Source: an uncultured Saprospirales bacterium (GTDB lineage: Bacteria; Bacteroidota; Bacteroidia; Chitinophagales; Saprospiraceae). Taken from it: a stretch of DNA of 64,000 bases. The stretch covers positions 23,333 through 87,332 of the forward strand of contig CALMIR010000169.1 in NCBI GenBank assembly GCA_937864265.1, given 5' to 3'. The number at the start of each line of letters is the position of its first letter. Positions within the stretch are counted from its first letter, which is position 1. A model generated the notes under the pieces. The model worked only from the letters and a program-made list of their open reading frames with translations, had not been told where the DNA came from and did not search any database. Positions 53,915 to 62,028 of this stretch are shown here, in pieces. A program made the position numbers and the translations under genes.

Positions 53915-53991
53915 AGGCTTGGTATATGATTACAACACAAAACGAATATAGTAAAGTTAGCCTAATATAGAGGCAAAATAGCATCAAATCA

Positions 53992-55116
53992 CTATAATTT
54001 TGGTTCTTTGACATTTTTCACCAATTCCATAAACCGTTCTGCTACAATGCTTTGTTCAAAATACTGGAACACGCGCTTCCGACCAGCCTGCCCCATAGCC
54101 GTCAAAGTATCTAAAGAAAAGGAATGCATTTTTTCCATCGCTTCAGCCAATGCCCTGGCATTTTTGACTGGAACAGATAACCCATTTATGCCATCTTCTA
54201 CGGTTTCTTTACATCCGGGGGCATCTGTAGTAACAATGGGGCGAGCCATAGCCATCGCCTCGAGCAAGGACTTAGGTATGCCTTCGCGGTAAGAGGGCAG
54301 TACGACTACATGGGCTTGTTGGATGTAAGGGCGCACATCTTCGGCCAAACCTAGATAGTTGATAAGCCCTGTTTCCGTCCATTGACGCAGTTCTGTTTCA
54401 GAAATGGCAGTGGGATTGCCGGAATGGAGCTCTCCTATAATCTGGCATTGGACATTGAGTCCTTTTTGGGCGAGGATGGCTGAGGCCTCAACGTATTCGC
54501 GAATGCCTTTATCGTGGATGAGGCGTCCAATGAATAAAAAATGAAAGGGCGTTCGCTCAGAAGGTAAAGGTGAGGGCGCAAAATGAGCAGCATCTACCCC
54601 CGAGCCGGGCAGAATTAGCGTTTTGGCGGGATCAATTAAGGTAGTTCTGACCAACTGTTGTCGGTCGTCTTCGTTGTAAAAAACAATTTTTTTGGGAAAC
54701 CGGAAGGCTTGGCGATACAAGCGGGATACTAAAAAGTGAATTGGTCCGCGGTGAAGAAAGGAATAACCCAATCCGGTTAGTATCGCGATAGAGGGGATAC
54801 CCACCCAACAGGCAGCAAAACTGCCGAAGATGTTGGGTTTAATGGTATAATGGATGACCAGGTCAGGCTTTACATGGCGATATAGCCTGGATAATTCTAT
54901 GAATAGTTGAAGGTCGTGGAAAGGATTTTTTCCCCTGGGCAATAAATAGTGCACCGGAAAAAATCGAGTGCGGAAAGTGGGATCAACGCGCTCCAGGTAG
55001 CGGTCGGATGGTGCGGCAAAATAAAGCTCGTGGCCTTCCCGCTGCAAGCGTTGCAACAGGTGCTGCCGAAAGTTGTAAATGTTCCAGGTGGAATTATCAA
55101 CAAAGAGGATTTTCAT
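53992..55116 (-). CDS. GT4-family glycosyltransferase
   Basis: A 374-aa GT-B fold enzyme: N-terminal acceptor domain (ILFVDNSTWNIYNFRQHLLQRL, VIHYTIKPNIFGSFAA, AILTGLGYSFL) and donor domain (FHFLFIGRLIHDKGIREYVEAS, VVLPSYREGIPKSLLEAMAMARPIVTTDAPGCKETVEDG, with the E-x7-E motif). The N-terminal half resembles PglA/WbpX-like transferases of O-antigen and capsule loci. It adds one sugar to a lipid-linked intermediate on the cytosolic side. Last gene of the leftward exopolysaccharide cluster. Confidence 0.9.
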   Translation of the reverse strand: MKILFVDNSTWNIYNFRQHLLQRLQREGHELYFAAPSDRYLERVDPTFRTRFFPVHYLLPRGKNPFHDLQLFIELSRLYRHVKPDLVIHYTIKPNIFGSFAACWVGIPSIAILTGLGYSFLHRGPIHFLVSRLYRQAFRFPKKIVFYNEDDRQQLVRTTLIDPAKTLILPGSGVDAAHFAPSPLPSERTPFHFLFIGRLIHDKGIREYVEASAILAQKGLNVQCQIIGELHSGNPTAISETELRQWTETGLINYLGLAEDVRPYIQQAHVVVLPSYREGIPKSLLEAMAMARPIVTTDAPGCKETVEDGINGLSVPVKNARALAEAMEKMHSFSLDTLTAMGQAGRKRVFQYFEQSIVAERFMELVKNVKEPKL

Positions 55117-55152
55117 GTTTTTTGGGGTATAAATTGGATGAGAGGCTAGGCG

Positions 55153-56040
55153 TCAGTCCAACGAAAACAGCCCATCCTCGTACATCCTGTCTGATAGCAC
55201 ATTAGCGCCATTGTCGTTGGTATGGACGCGATCGGAGAAGTACTCTATTTTGTCCAGCGCGTGCGAATAGTTGTATATCTTTTTATTGGTTTTGCTTTCT
55301 ACTGTTGCGATCACTTCGTCGAGGTTGCGCATTTTTTCCTGATACATGGGTAAATAGGGGGCAAGCACCAGCCTTACTTCGATGTTTTGCTGATCGGCAT
55401 ATTCAAGAAAATCAGCCAGGTGTTGGAGTGATGCTTCATTGAGATAGACATCAAAATCATCCATCTTTTCTGTCATTTTCAAAATGGCTGGCTTGATGCG
55501 ATAGCGATTGATCCAGGTTGCATCGTCGTTTTTCATATAAGCCAATGCGCGGAAGAAGAACTCCGAATTGAACCGGGTTAGGCCAAATAGGTTGTACAAC
55601 AGGTAAGTCCATTGGCCAGATTCGCGAACCATGCCATTTAATTTTTCAGAATAGGGCGAGAAGAAGTTGTATTGGATGGCCGATTTTTTTGTGAAATCGT
55701 ATTTGACAAACAAGCTGCTGACTTCGATGAAGATGGCTTTAGGCTTTTGCTGTTGTTCGATATAATCTTCCAGGAAAGTAGTCGCAATCTTAGTCGGCAA
55801 ACCGTTGTACGACAAGTTGACAGCGTTGATACCGTATTGCTTCTTCAGGTAAGGCGTGTAAAAAGAATTGACCCCTCTGGAATTGCCGATCATCACCACA
55901 TCTTCTTTCATTTTGCCTTCGTACAGCCGCACATAGCGGAATTTACTGCGCGAGACAACTTGATCCAAAACAAAACTGATCAGCCTGTCACCCACAAAGA
56001 GAATGACTAAAAAAATAAGGATACCCTTCACTATATTCAT
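55153..56040 (-). CDS. Membrane-anchored SGNH-like protein (AlgX/AlgJ-type acyl-transfer partner)
   Basis: A 295-aa protein with one N-terminal membrane helix (about 5-25) and a periplasmic domain. SGNH features: VVMIGNSRGVNSF (Ser in the GNSRG block), EVSSLFV, and DRVHTNDNGANVLSDR (Asp-x-x-His pair) near the C-terminus. Such proteins next to an MBOAT (AlgI/DltB type) move acetyl groups from the MBOAT to the polysaccharide. The gene is 12 bases downstream of the MBOAT gene, which supports that role; sequence alone does not prove catalysis. Confidence 0.75.
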   Translation of the reverse strand: MNIVKGILIFLVILFVGDRLISFVLDQVVSRSKFRYVRLYEGKMKEDVVMIGNSRGVNSFYTPYLKKQYGINAVNLSYNGLPTKIATTFLEDYIEQQQKPKAIFIEVSSLFVKYDFTKKSAIQYNFFSPYSEKLNGMVRESGQWTYLLYNLFGLTRFNSEFFFRALAYMKNDDATWINRYRIKPAILKMTEKMDDFDVYLNEASLQHLADFLEYADQQNIEVRLVLAPYLPMYQEKMRNLDEVIATVESKTNKKIYNYSHALDKIEYFSDRVHTNDNGANVLSDRMYEDGLFSLD

Positions 56041-56052
56041 AACAGCTTGGCT

Positions 56053-57477
56053 TTAGAATTGGAAGTAAAAGAATTGGTTTTCATTGAAAGTGCCAAAGAG
56101 CAAAATTAGCCACACGATAGATGCAAAACTAATGTAGCGGAAAGCGGGTTTTTCCAGTAGCAATTCTGGAAGTTTTACGCGGGTACTGATGTATTCGCCG
56201 ATGAACATCAGCACAATCAAAGCGATACACTTAAATACTTCCGCTTTGTTTTTAATGGTCATAGGATCCAGGTTGTCAAAACGGAAAATGCCTTTGGCCA
56301 TCACAAAAAAGGAATGCATATCCAAACTGCGGAAAATCATGTGAGCAAAACAAAGCAGCGCAAAAACCGTCATCACACTCGACCAATGTACTAATGAGCG
56401 GGGCAACGTTTTGTATAAAAAATCATTGACGGGCTTAAACAGTCGCTCGCCAATCAGGTATAAGCCGTGCAAAGCGCCCCAGATCACACAAGTCCACTTG
56501 GCACCGTGCCAAAGCCCTCCTAGTACCATCGTGATCATTACATTTCGTATCGTCATCAAATTACTGCCCTTGCTGCCCCCTAAGGGTATGAAAAGGTAGT
56601 CGCGAAGCCATCGAGTCAAAGTCATGTGCCACCTGCGCCAATGTTCCGCAAAGCTGGGCGCGAAAAAGGGCAGGTTAAAATTGAGGGGAAATTTATAGCC
56701 CATGATCTTGGCGATTCCGATGGCGATGTCGGAATAGCCCGCAAAATCGCAATACACTTGCAGTGCAAAAAAGAAAGCAAATACAATCAGGTTGATGGAG
56801 TTGAACAATTCCGGGTGTTCAAAACCACTGTCCACAATAGGGGCTACCGAATCGGCAATCACCACCTTGCGAAAATAGCCCAACAAAATTAAACCCACGC
56901 CCAAAATGGCCTGATTGGCATCAAATTTTTTATCCTCCTTAAATTGGGGCAGCAATTCCCTTGCCCGCACAATAGGGCCGGCCACCAATTGAGGAAAAAA
57001 GGCAACATAAGTAGCGAAAGTGAGAAAATCTCTTTCCGGCTCTAGTTGCCTTCGGTAAATATCGATGGTGTAACTCATCGTCTGGAAGGTATAAAAGGAA
57101 ATCCCCAAGGGCAGGATGATACTCAAAGTGCTCCTGGAGAACCCTACTCCCAACAATTCGGTGATGTTATAAAAATTATCCACAAACCAGCCCAGGTACT
57201 TGAAGGTACACAACAGCCCCAGATTAAAAACCACGCTCAAGATCAAAAAACGCTTGCGCTGAATGGGATCTTCTGTATCGGCAATTCGAGCGCCCGCGTA
57301 ATAATCCACAAAGGTAGAGGCGATGATGAGCGACAGAAAACGCCAATCCCACCAGCCATAAAAGAAGTAACTGCCTATCAGGCACAATACCAACCGAAAC
57401 TTTCTATTGGGCACTGCAAAGTACAAGGCCAGAAAGACGGCAAAGAAAATCAGGAATTCGATGGAGTTGAAAACCAT
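56053..57477 (-). CDS. MBOAT-family O-acyltransferase (AlgI-like)
   Basis: A 474-aa integral membrane protein with 10-12 helices. AlgI-type blocks: VFNSIEFLIFFAVFLALYF, SYFFYGWWDWRFL, LPLGISFYTFQTMSYTIDIYR, PQLVAGPIVRARELLPQF, WRRWHMTLTRWLRDYLFIPLGGSK, and the MBOAT histidine in LGGLWHGAKWT. It passes acyl (usually acetyl) groups from the cytosol across the inner membrane for O-acylation of a secreted polymer. Operon partner of the SGNH-like protein. Confidence 0.94.
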   Translation of the reverse strand: MVFNSIEFLIFFAVFLALYFAVPNRKFRLVLCLIGSYFFYGWWDWRFLSLIIASTFVDYYAGARIADTEDPIQRKRFLILSVVFNLGLLCTFKYLGWFVDNFYNITELLGVGFSRSTLSIILPLGISFYTFQTMSYTIDIYRRQLEPERDFLTFATYVAFFPQLVAGPIVRARELLPQFKEDKKFDANQAILGVGLILLGYFRKVVIADSVAPIVDSGFEHPELFNSINLIVFAFFFALQVYCDFAGYSDIAIGIAKIMGYKFPLNFNLPFFAPSFAEHWRRWHMTLTRWLRDYLFIPLGGSKGSNLMTIRNVMITMVLGGLWHGAKWTCVIWGALHGLYLIGERLFKPVNDFLYKTLPRSLVHWSSVMTVFALLCFAHMIFRSLDMHSFFVMAKGIFRFDNLDPMTIKNKAEVFKCIALIVLMFIGEYISTRVKLPELLLEKPAFRYISFASIVWLILLFGTFNENQFFYFQF

Positions 57478-57556
57478 GTATGTAGGGTTGTGTTTTTAGG
57501 TTTAGTGTAAAACCAAAGGAGGGGTTATACCTGGTACTAAATGATTAGCAATGGAT

Positions 57557-58633
57557 TCACAAAAATGCCTCATCACCAATACGTCCCAGCACCTGCTTAA
57601 TCGCCTGTTCCTCCGATTTTGGCCATATCAATAGTACATCGCCTTCGTCCACGATGATGAAATCTTCTAGTCCTTTGGCTACCAGTAGTTTGTCCTTGGG
57701 CAAGCGCAGCAAACAATTGCTCACTTGTTCCAACTGGCAAGGGCCAGCGTTGATGGAATTGCCCGATTCATCTTTCTCGCTTTCTGCGTGAAGAGATGCC
57801 CAGGTACCCAGGTCTGACCATCCAAAATGGGCGGGCAGCGTGTAAACGTTGTCTGCTTTTTCCATCAGGGCATAATCAATCGAAATATTGGGTGTAGTGG
57901 GGTAAGCTCGCCGGATAAATGCAGCTTCTTCTGGCGTATTGTAACAATCAGCACCGGCTGCCAGTATTTGGTAGGTATCTGGACTATGTATCGCCAGTGC
58001 CTCCAGGGCGCTTTGGGCTTTCCAAATAAAAATACCCGCATTCCAGAGGTAATCACCGCTGGCCAAAAAAGCCTGGGCTTGATCCAAAGGCGGTTTTTCT
58101 GTAAAGCGAAGCACTTTGCGAATATTGCTGCCAGCACTGTTTTTGTCAAAATGGATATAGCCGTAGCCTGTGTCGGGACGAGAGGGCTGTATGCCCAGCG
58201 TGAGCAAAGCATGGTTACTGGCCGTAAATGCCAGGCATTCCTCCAAATCGGCGATGAACTGGGTCTCGTCCAGGATGATGTGATCGGAAGGGGCTACCAC
58301 CATATTGGCATTCGGATCGAGCTGCTGCAATTTTAGCGCGGTGTAAGTAATACAAGGCGCTGTATTGTTGCGCGAAGGTTCAGCCAATATCTGATTGTCC
58401 GTCAGCTCAGGGAGTTGCTCTTTGACCAGTCCCGTATATTGTTCATTGGTGACGATAAAGATATTGTCGCTAGGGCAGAGCCGCAAAAACCGCTCGTAGG
58501 TAGAACGGAGCAGGGTTTTACCCGTTCCAAGTATGTCTAAAAATTGCTTGGGTCGGGCGCTGCGACTCGCCGGCCAAAATCGGGAGCCAATACCCCCGGC
58601 CATAATGGCAACATAAGTGTGGTGCTTTGTCAT
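57557..58633 (-). CDS. manC: Mannose-1-phosphate guanylyltransferase
   Basis: Makes GDP-mannose from mannose-1-phosphate and GTP. The 358-aa protein has the nucleotidyltransferase signature MAGGIGSRFWPASRSARPKQFL at the N-terminus (split here by family position), LAEPSRNNTAPCI, VAPSDHII, RFTEKPPLDQA and WNAGIFIWKA. The C-terminal isomerase domain of bifunctional ManC/AlgA proteins is missing, as in most Bacteroidota. It supplies the substrate of the GDP-mannose dehydrogenase encoded in the same cluster. Confidence 0.94.
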   Translation of the reverse strand: MTKHHTYVAIMAGGIGSRFWPASRSARPKQFLDILGTGKTLLRSTYERFLRLCPSDNIFIVTNEQYTGLVKEQLPELTDNQILAEPSRNNTAPCITYTALKLQQLDPNANMVVAPSDHIILDETQFIADLEECLAFTASNHALLTLGIQPSRPDTGYGYIHFDKNSAGSNIRKVLRFTEKPPLDQAQAFLASGDYLWNAGIFIWKAQSALEALAIHSPDTYQILAAGADCYNTPEEAAFIRRAYPTTPNISIDYALMEKADNVYTLPAHFGWSDLGTWASLHAESEKDESGNSINAGPCQLEQVSNCLLRLPKDKLLVAKGLEDFIIVDEGDVLLIWPKSEEQAIKQVLGRIGDEAFL

Positions 58634-58640
58634 ATACGAT

Positions 58641-59330
58641 TTAGGAATTGACTGCCCTTGAGCTCAGTTGTGCTGGCCGTTTGGGCAAATCGGGGAATAT
58701 TTTATAATGCAGGTCACTGGCTGGTGACAAAATGGCCCAAGCCGTGAGCAGTATAATCATGGTGTCCGTGTAAAAGGAAAAATGCTGTTGGTACCACATT
58801 TCCAAAGCCCCTTTATATGGCGCAATATGCGTTTCATAAAATTCATGGGGATCCATGTCGGATGCAGAGATCATTTTTTCCTCATCCCTGAAAACGATAG
58901 AACCAATGCCTGTGATACCTGGCTTTACCCGGTAAACCTTGTCTCTGACTTCGTCAGGGTAAGCATTAAAGGTACGATCTACCAGTGGTCGCGGGCCTAC
59001 AATACTCATGTCACCATTTAATACATTGATAACTTGGGGCAATTCATTGATCTTAGTGATTCTCAGCCATTTGCCCACTGGCGTTACTCTTGGATCATTG
59101 CGCAAGGTGATGCTGCCACTGCCCATATTCGGACTATTTTTTAACATGGTCGCGAATTTCCAGATATAAAAGTAGCGGTTGTTCAACCCGATTCTCTTTT
59201 GGAAATAAAAAACTTCTCCTTCGGCAGTGAATTTCAGCGCAAGGACAATGGGGATGAACAAAGGCAGCAACAGCAACAAAACTATGCTGGCTAGGGCTAA
59301 GTCCATTATTCGTTTAATGATAGGGTACAT
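58641..59330 (-). CDS. Initiating sugar transferase (undecaprenyl-phosphate glycosyl-1-phosphate transferase)
   Basis: A 229-aa monotopic membrane enzyme of the short PglC/WcaJ C-terminal type: IKRIMDLALASIVLLLLLPL helix, FYFQKRIGLNNRYFYIWKFATM, DPRVTPVGKWLRITKINELPQVINVLNGDMSIVGPRPL with the catalytic Asp-Glu region. It loads the first sugar phosphate on undecaprenyl phosphate and so starts repeat-unit assembly. It lacks the N-terminal multi-helix domain of WbaP proteins. Eight bases downstream of it lies manC. Confidence 0.93.
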   Translation of the reverse strand: MYPIIKRIMDLALASIVLLLLLPLFIPIVLALKFTAEGEVFYFQKRIGLNNRYFYIWKFATMLKNSPNMGSGSITLRNDPRVTPVGKWLRITKINELPQVINVLNGDMSIVGPRPLVDRTFNAYPDEVRDKVYRVKPGITGIGSIVFRDEEKMISASDMDPHEFYETHIAPYKGALEMWYQQHFSFYTDTMIILLTAWAILSPASDLHYKIFPDLPKRPAQLSSRAVNS

Positions 59331-59358
59331 GTGTAAGTGCCGTTTTTAAAATCAGTTA

Positions 59359-60573
59359 TTACATCCGCTGATCCAGGTGTTTACCTTTTTCGATATGCTG
59401 AAAGTTGGGAATGATTTGTTGTAACAGCTCGACAATAGCCGCTTTATTCAACTCGTCTTGTTCGAATAAGTGTTCAAATTGAGAGAAAAGTTCGTTGACG
59501 GTCGAATGGCTCAAACTGCTTTTTCCCTTCACTACGCCCAATGCGTGGAATCGATCCCAATCTACTTCCTCGGCTTCGGTATAAAACTCTTCAAACATTT
59601 TCTCGCCGGAAGTATCGCTGCCAAAATAATAAACCGGCCAAAAGAGCGAACCATTAGGCATGAGTGCTGCTTTTTGGCGCGCCTCTTCCTCGCTGTCGCA
59701 AAAATAGGGTTCATAACCCAGTTCTTGTAAAAAAGCGGTGCCAATATCCGAAAAGGTGACCATCTGTTCTTCCTCAAGTTTTGGAAAGAATATTTCGCCA
59801 GAATTGCCCAGCATACAAGCCAGTAAGCACAATTGGCCAGATTCAGCAGGACTGACAAAATACCTTTTTACGTCCAATGGGCTGGAAAAAGGCTGTTTTT
59901 TCATCAAGCGCTGGATGAAGCCATCTAATAAGCTACCGTTGGAAAAGGCAACGTTGGCAAAGCGGGCTGTGGTAATGGGCAATTCAGTGGAATAAGTCAG
60001 GATAACTTCCTCCATCAGTTTTTTAGAAGCGCCCATGACGTTGACGGGATTGGCTGCTTTATCGGTAGATACGCAAAAAAAGCGTTCGGGTTGTTGACGG
60101 TGAAGTAGGTCGAGCAAACGCTTGGCCTTGATGACGTTGTTGTCGATCATGGCCTCAATCGAGTAGTGGTCTTTTTCGCTGCGGACGTGTTTGTGGGCGG
60201 CAAAATTGGCGACGATTTCAAACGGGCCTTCTTTTTTCAAGAGTTTTTCAAAAACAGGGTCGCCGAAATTGATGGGATAGGTGAGGTATTTTTCCGGTAC
60301 TTTTAAGTCAAAGGAAGAACGCAAATCTCGTGTCAATTCCGTCAATCCATTTTCATTGGTGTCTATAACAACCAGTCGTTCGGGTTGGTAGCGCAGCATC
60401 GCTTTGATGTAAGAACTGCCAATGGTACCTGCTCCACCAATGACCAAGACCGAACGACCTTGTATCCGATCGTGCAGCAGTTGGTGATTTTTTTCCAGAT
60501 CTGGCGCAAGCAGGCTTTCCGATCGTTTGGTGATGTGCTGGGCGATAAAACCCTCGATATTAGTGAATTGCAT
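59359..60573 (-). CDS. CapD/FlaA1-like nucleotide-sugar 4,6-dehydratase
   Basis: A 404-aa SDR-family protein: NAD-binding VLVIGGAGTIGSSYIKAML, VIDTNENGL, NFAAHKHVRSEKD, FCVSTDKAANPVNVMGASKKLMEE (Met-x-x-x-Lys in place of Tyr-x-x-x-Lys, as in inverting FlaA1/WbpM-type enzymes), ITTARFANVAFSNGSLLDGF and VKRYFVSPAES. It acts on UDP-GlcNAc or a similar sugar to give 4-keto-6-deoxy intermediates. A C-terminal extension of about 60 residues has no known role. Part of the exopolysaccharide cluster. Confidence 0.9.
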   Translation of the reverse strand: MQFTNIEGFIAQHITKRSESLLAPDLEKNHQLLHDRIQGRSVLVIGGAGTIGSSYIKAMLRYQPERLVVIDTNENGLTELTRDLRSSFDLKVPEKYLTYPINFGDPVFEKLLKKEGPFEIVANFAAHKHVRSEKDHYSIEAMIDNNVIKAKRLLDLLHRQQPERFFCVSTDKAANPVNVMGASKKLMEEVILTYSTELPITTARFANVAFSNGSLLDGFIQRLMKKQPFSSPLDVKRYFVSPAESGQLCLLACMLGNSGEIFFPKLEEEQMVTFSDIGTAFLQELGYEPYFCDSEEEARQKAALMPNGSLFWPVYYFGSDTSGEKMFEEFYTEAEEVDWDRFHALGVVKGKSSLSHSTVNELFSQFEHLFEQDELNKAAIVELLQQIIPNFQHIEKGKHLDQRM

Positions 60574-60577
60574 GGTT

Positions 60578-61768
60578 TTATTGGTCTAGAAAATGTTTTT
60601 CGATGATTTGCCTTTGTTCTTCCAGGAAATATTCCCAAGTGAAATGCGTTCTGACCCATTCAGCGGCAGCCCGATGCATGGATGCTGCTTTTTCGGGGTT
60701 TTGATATATATCCAAAACAGCAGAGCAGATGGCTTCGTCGGTTTCTGCCTCAATGCAACAAGAGGCAGGTGCTTTGATGCCGTTATTGGCTAAAGGCGTA
60801 CAAACAACCGGAACGCCATACGACAGCGATTCTATGACTTTGTTTTGCAGGCCACTGCCGACTGTTAGGGGATTGATCATCACAGCAGCTTGATTGAAAT
60901 AAGGGGTAAAGCTATCGACAAACCCCGTCATGGTAACCCCCTCCAGATCGTTGTATTTTTTCATCAGGTTGGCATTATTGCATTTGCCTACCAGCCAAAG
61001 TTGGATATGGGGTATTTGCTGTTTGAGCCGATCACAAATGCCCTGCAAGCGCTCCATCGCCAATACGTTGGGTCCAAAGTCGAGATTGCCGCTGAATATC
61101 AGGTGGAAGGATTGTTGGAAATCTGTATTGTAAGGCGCGGTCCGTTCGTGTTTTTCTACATCAACGCCGTGTGGCAGTAGATGGGTAGTTTCGGCACTTA
61201 AATCCAGCCATTTTCGATCGTCTTCCGTGATCACAAAGGATAGGGGAATATCTTTCAACTGCGTTTTTTCATAATGCCTGTACCTCGGCGCTTCCATTTT
61301 GTAAAAAAGCTTGAGCCAGCCTTTTTCCCGTAAATAATGGCGGTGGTTTTGCAGGGCAATGCTGATTTGTACCCCACAGCAGGTTTTCGTGCGGAAGGAT
61401 TTTGGGATTAAATGAAGGGGCCGAGTCGTGTGTACATAAATGAAATCATACCCGGCCGATAGGTGTTTGTTGACGGCCTTTTGCTTGAGGGCCGAGGCAA
61501 AAAAGTGTTGTTGCAAAGGCGCTCCCAAAGCAAAATGCACGATGGAATAAGCTTTGTCCAAAAGCGTGTTGTTGAGGACATACAAGTGCTGAACAGGTAT
61601 CTTCGATACGTATGCTTCTTTTTCCGGCTGCTCAAAAACCAATAAGTCGATGTCCCAATATGAACGGAAGTATTCGCACATTTTAAAGACGGTCAATTGA
61701 TCGCCGCGCAACAGGGGGTAAGGAAATCGGGGTGCGATGAAGAGTACTTTGGGTTTCGAGTTGGTCAT
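60578..61768 (-). CDS. GT4-family glycosyltransferase
   Basis: A 396-aa GT-B fold enzyme: N-terminal KVLFIAPRFPYPLLRGDQLTVFKMCEYF, a GLLPHGVDV-type linker (HLLPHGVDVEKH), then FHLIFSGNLDFGPNVLAMERL, IQLWLVGKCNN, VTMTGFVDSFTPYFNQAAVMINPLTVGSGLQNKVIESLSYGVPVVCT with conserved Glu residues. Resembles WcaI/exosortase-locus sugar transferases. Donor and acceptor unknown; cytosolic side of the membrane. It lies four bases before the CapD-like gene. Confidence 0.9.
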   Translation of the reverse strand: MTNSKPKVLFIAPRFPYPLLRGDQLTVFKMCEYFRSYWDIDLLVFEQPEKEAYVSKIPVQHLYVLNNTLLDKAYSIVHFALGAPLQQHFFASALKQKAVNKHLSAGYDFIYVHTTRPLHLIPKSFRTKTCCGVQISIALQNHRHYLREKGWLKLFYKMEAPRYRHYEKTQLKDIPLSFVITEDDRKWLDLSAETTHLLPHGVDVEKHERTAPYNTDFQQSFHLIFSGNLDFGPNVLAMERLQGICDRLKQQIPHIQLWLVGKCNNANLMKKYNDLEGVTMTGFVDSFTPYFNQAAVMINPLTVGSGLQNKVIESLSYGVPVVCTPLANNGIKAPASCCIEAETDEAICSAVLDIYQNPEKAASMHRAAAEWVRTHFTWEYFLEEQRQIIEKHFLDQ

Positions 61769-61803
61769 GTTGTTTTTAGTGTTTGAGGATAGGCTTTTGG
61801 CTG

Positions 61804-61852
61804 GGCTTTGAGTATTTGATTTGCTGGGTTAAAGCTATGTTTTTCCCGCCCG
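61804..61852. repeat. 49-bp direct repeat, copy 1
   Basis: Begins GGCTTTGAGTATTTG and ends TTTTTCCCGCCCG; identical to the copy at 61903-61951, 99 bases further on. It lies in the gap between the dehydrogenase and glycosyltransferase genes. Confidence 0.85.
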
Positions 61853-61902
61853 GGCTGCACCCAGTCGGGCAGGGAGTATTTGACTGGCTAGGCTTGATGC
61901 TT

Positions 61903-61951
61903 GGCTTTGAGTATTTGATTTGCTGGGTTAAAGCTATGTTTTTCCCGCCCG
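61903..61951. repeat. 49-bp direct repeat, copy 2
   Basis: Second exact copy. Each copy has GTATTTGA-type sequence in common with the unit between them (GGGAGTATTTGACTGGCTAGG), which suggests local duplication by slippage or unequal crossing over. Confidence 0.85.
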
Positions 61952-61952
61952 A

Positions 61953-61989
61953 CTGATCCCGCGAGAAACGCGGGAGAAGGCGGGATCAG
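61953..61989 (-). terminator. GC-rich hairpin after the dehydrogenase gene
   Basis: Perfect 10-bp arms CTGATCCCGC (61953-61962) and GCGGGATCAG (61980-61989); inside, CCCGCG/CGCGGG can form an alternative stem. In the leftward direction it follows the dehydrogenase stop and is followed by a run of five T-complement bases, so it may be a terminator, making the rest of the cluster depend on read-through or its own promoter. Confidence 0.55.
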
Positions 61990-62028
61990 CCTAGCTTATC
62001 GCCTTTTCGTCTGGCTCGAAACGGAGCT

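Noticed and set aside
61769..62028. CRISPR array suggested by the 49-bp direct repeats
   Set aside because: Only two copies, with a 50-base interval partly similar to the repeat itself, and no cas genes in the window.
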